From an uncultured Lachnospiraceae bacterium (GTDB taxonomy: Bacteria; Bacillota; Clostridia; Lachnospirales; Lachnospiraceae): a stretch of DNA of 12,700 nucleotides. Positions 12,684 to 12,700 of the stretch are shown piece after piece; the stretch's first letter is position 1; each line of letters opens with the position of its first letter. Where the stretch lies: positions 1-12,700 of the forward strand of contig CAJUKV010000024.1 of assembly GCA_910587305.1 (NCBI GenBank), written 5' to 3'. The translations under genes were made by a program, and so were the position numbers. The notes below the pieces were generated by a model. The model made no database searches and was not told the DNA's origin. It was given only the letters and a program-made list of their open reading frames with translations.

Positions 12684-12700
12684 AAGACGAAAAGATTTTC

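Overview
This window looks like a piece of chromosome from a Gram-positive anaerobe of the class Clostridia, most likely the family Lachnospiraceae. The reasons are the strong AGGAGG-type ribosome binding sites, use of GTG and TTG starts, the clostridial style of IlvE, PurA, QueH and ArgS, and an aldo/keto reductase fused to a two-cluster ferredoxin-like tail. All recognisable genes are on the + strand. The family assignment is an inference from protein style; no search was run.

Layout. Positions 1-568 are A+T-rich and hold only broken reading frames. A small secreted protein of unknown function follows (569-1222). Next is ilvE, branched-chain aminotransferase (1471-2493), with a good promoter. 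A gene-poor stretch (2494-3000) holds a structured repeat and a terminator-like hairpin. Then comes a compact operon, larB-larC-larE (3001-6058), which makes the nickel-pincer nucleotide cofactor (NPN) of LarA-type racemases and epimerases; no larA is in the window. After a long inverted repeat and a promoter comes a Fe-S aldo/keto reductase with a degenerate catalytic tetrad (6320-7471). An AbrB-type antitoxin (7618-7893) is followed by a PIN toxin gene cut to 33 codons. Single housekeeping genes close the window: purA (8350-9630), queH (9886-10566, queuosine biosynthesis) and argS (10902-12683).

Most notable signal. The non-coding gaps next to larB, purA and argS hold a dispersed, G+C-rich element of about 80-105 bp in five copies: one on the - strand at 2511-2614, a tandem pair at 8127-8293, and two at 10587-10668 and 10789-10885. 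The copies share sequence blocks. Their helices also keep pairing while the paired bases change, which suggests a branched RNA or cruciform element under selection for structure. I do not recognise it as a named family.

How the genes work together. LarB carboxylates and hydrolyses nicotinic acid adenine dinucleotide, LarE adds sulfur and LarC inserts nickel, so the three form one pathway. The other genes are separate metabolic or translation functions: amino-acid transamination, AMP synthesis, tRNA modification and tRNA charging. They are not obviously linked except by the shared intergenic element.
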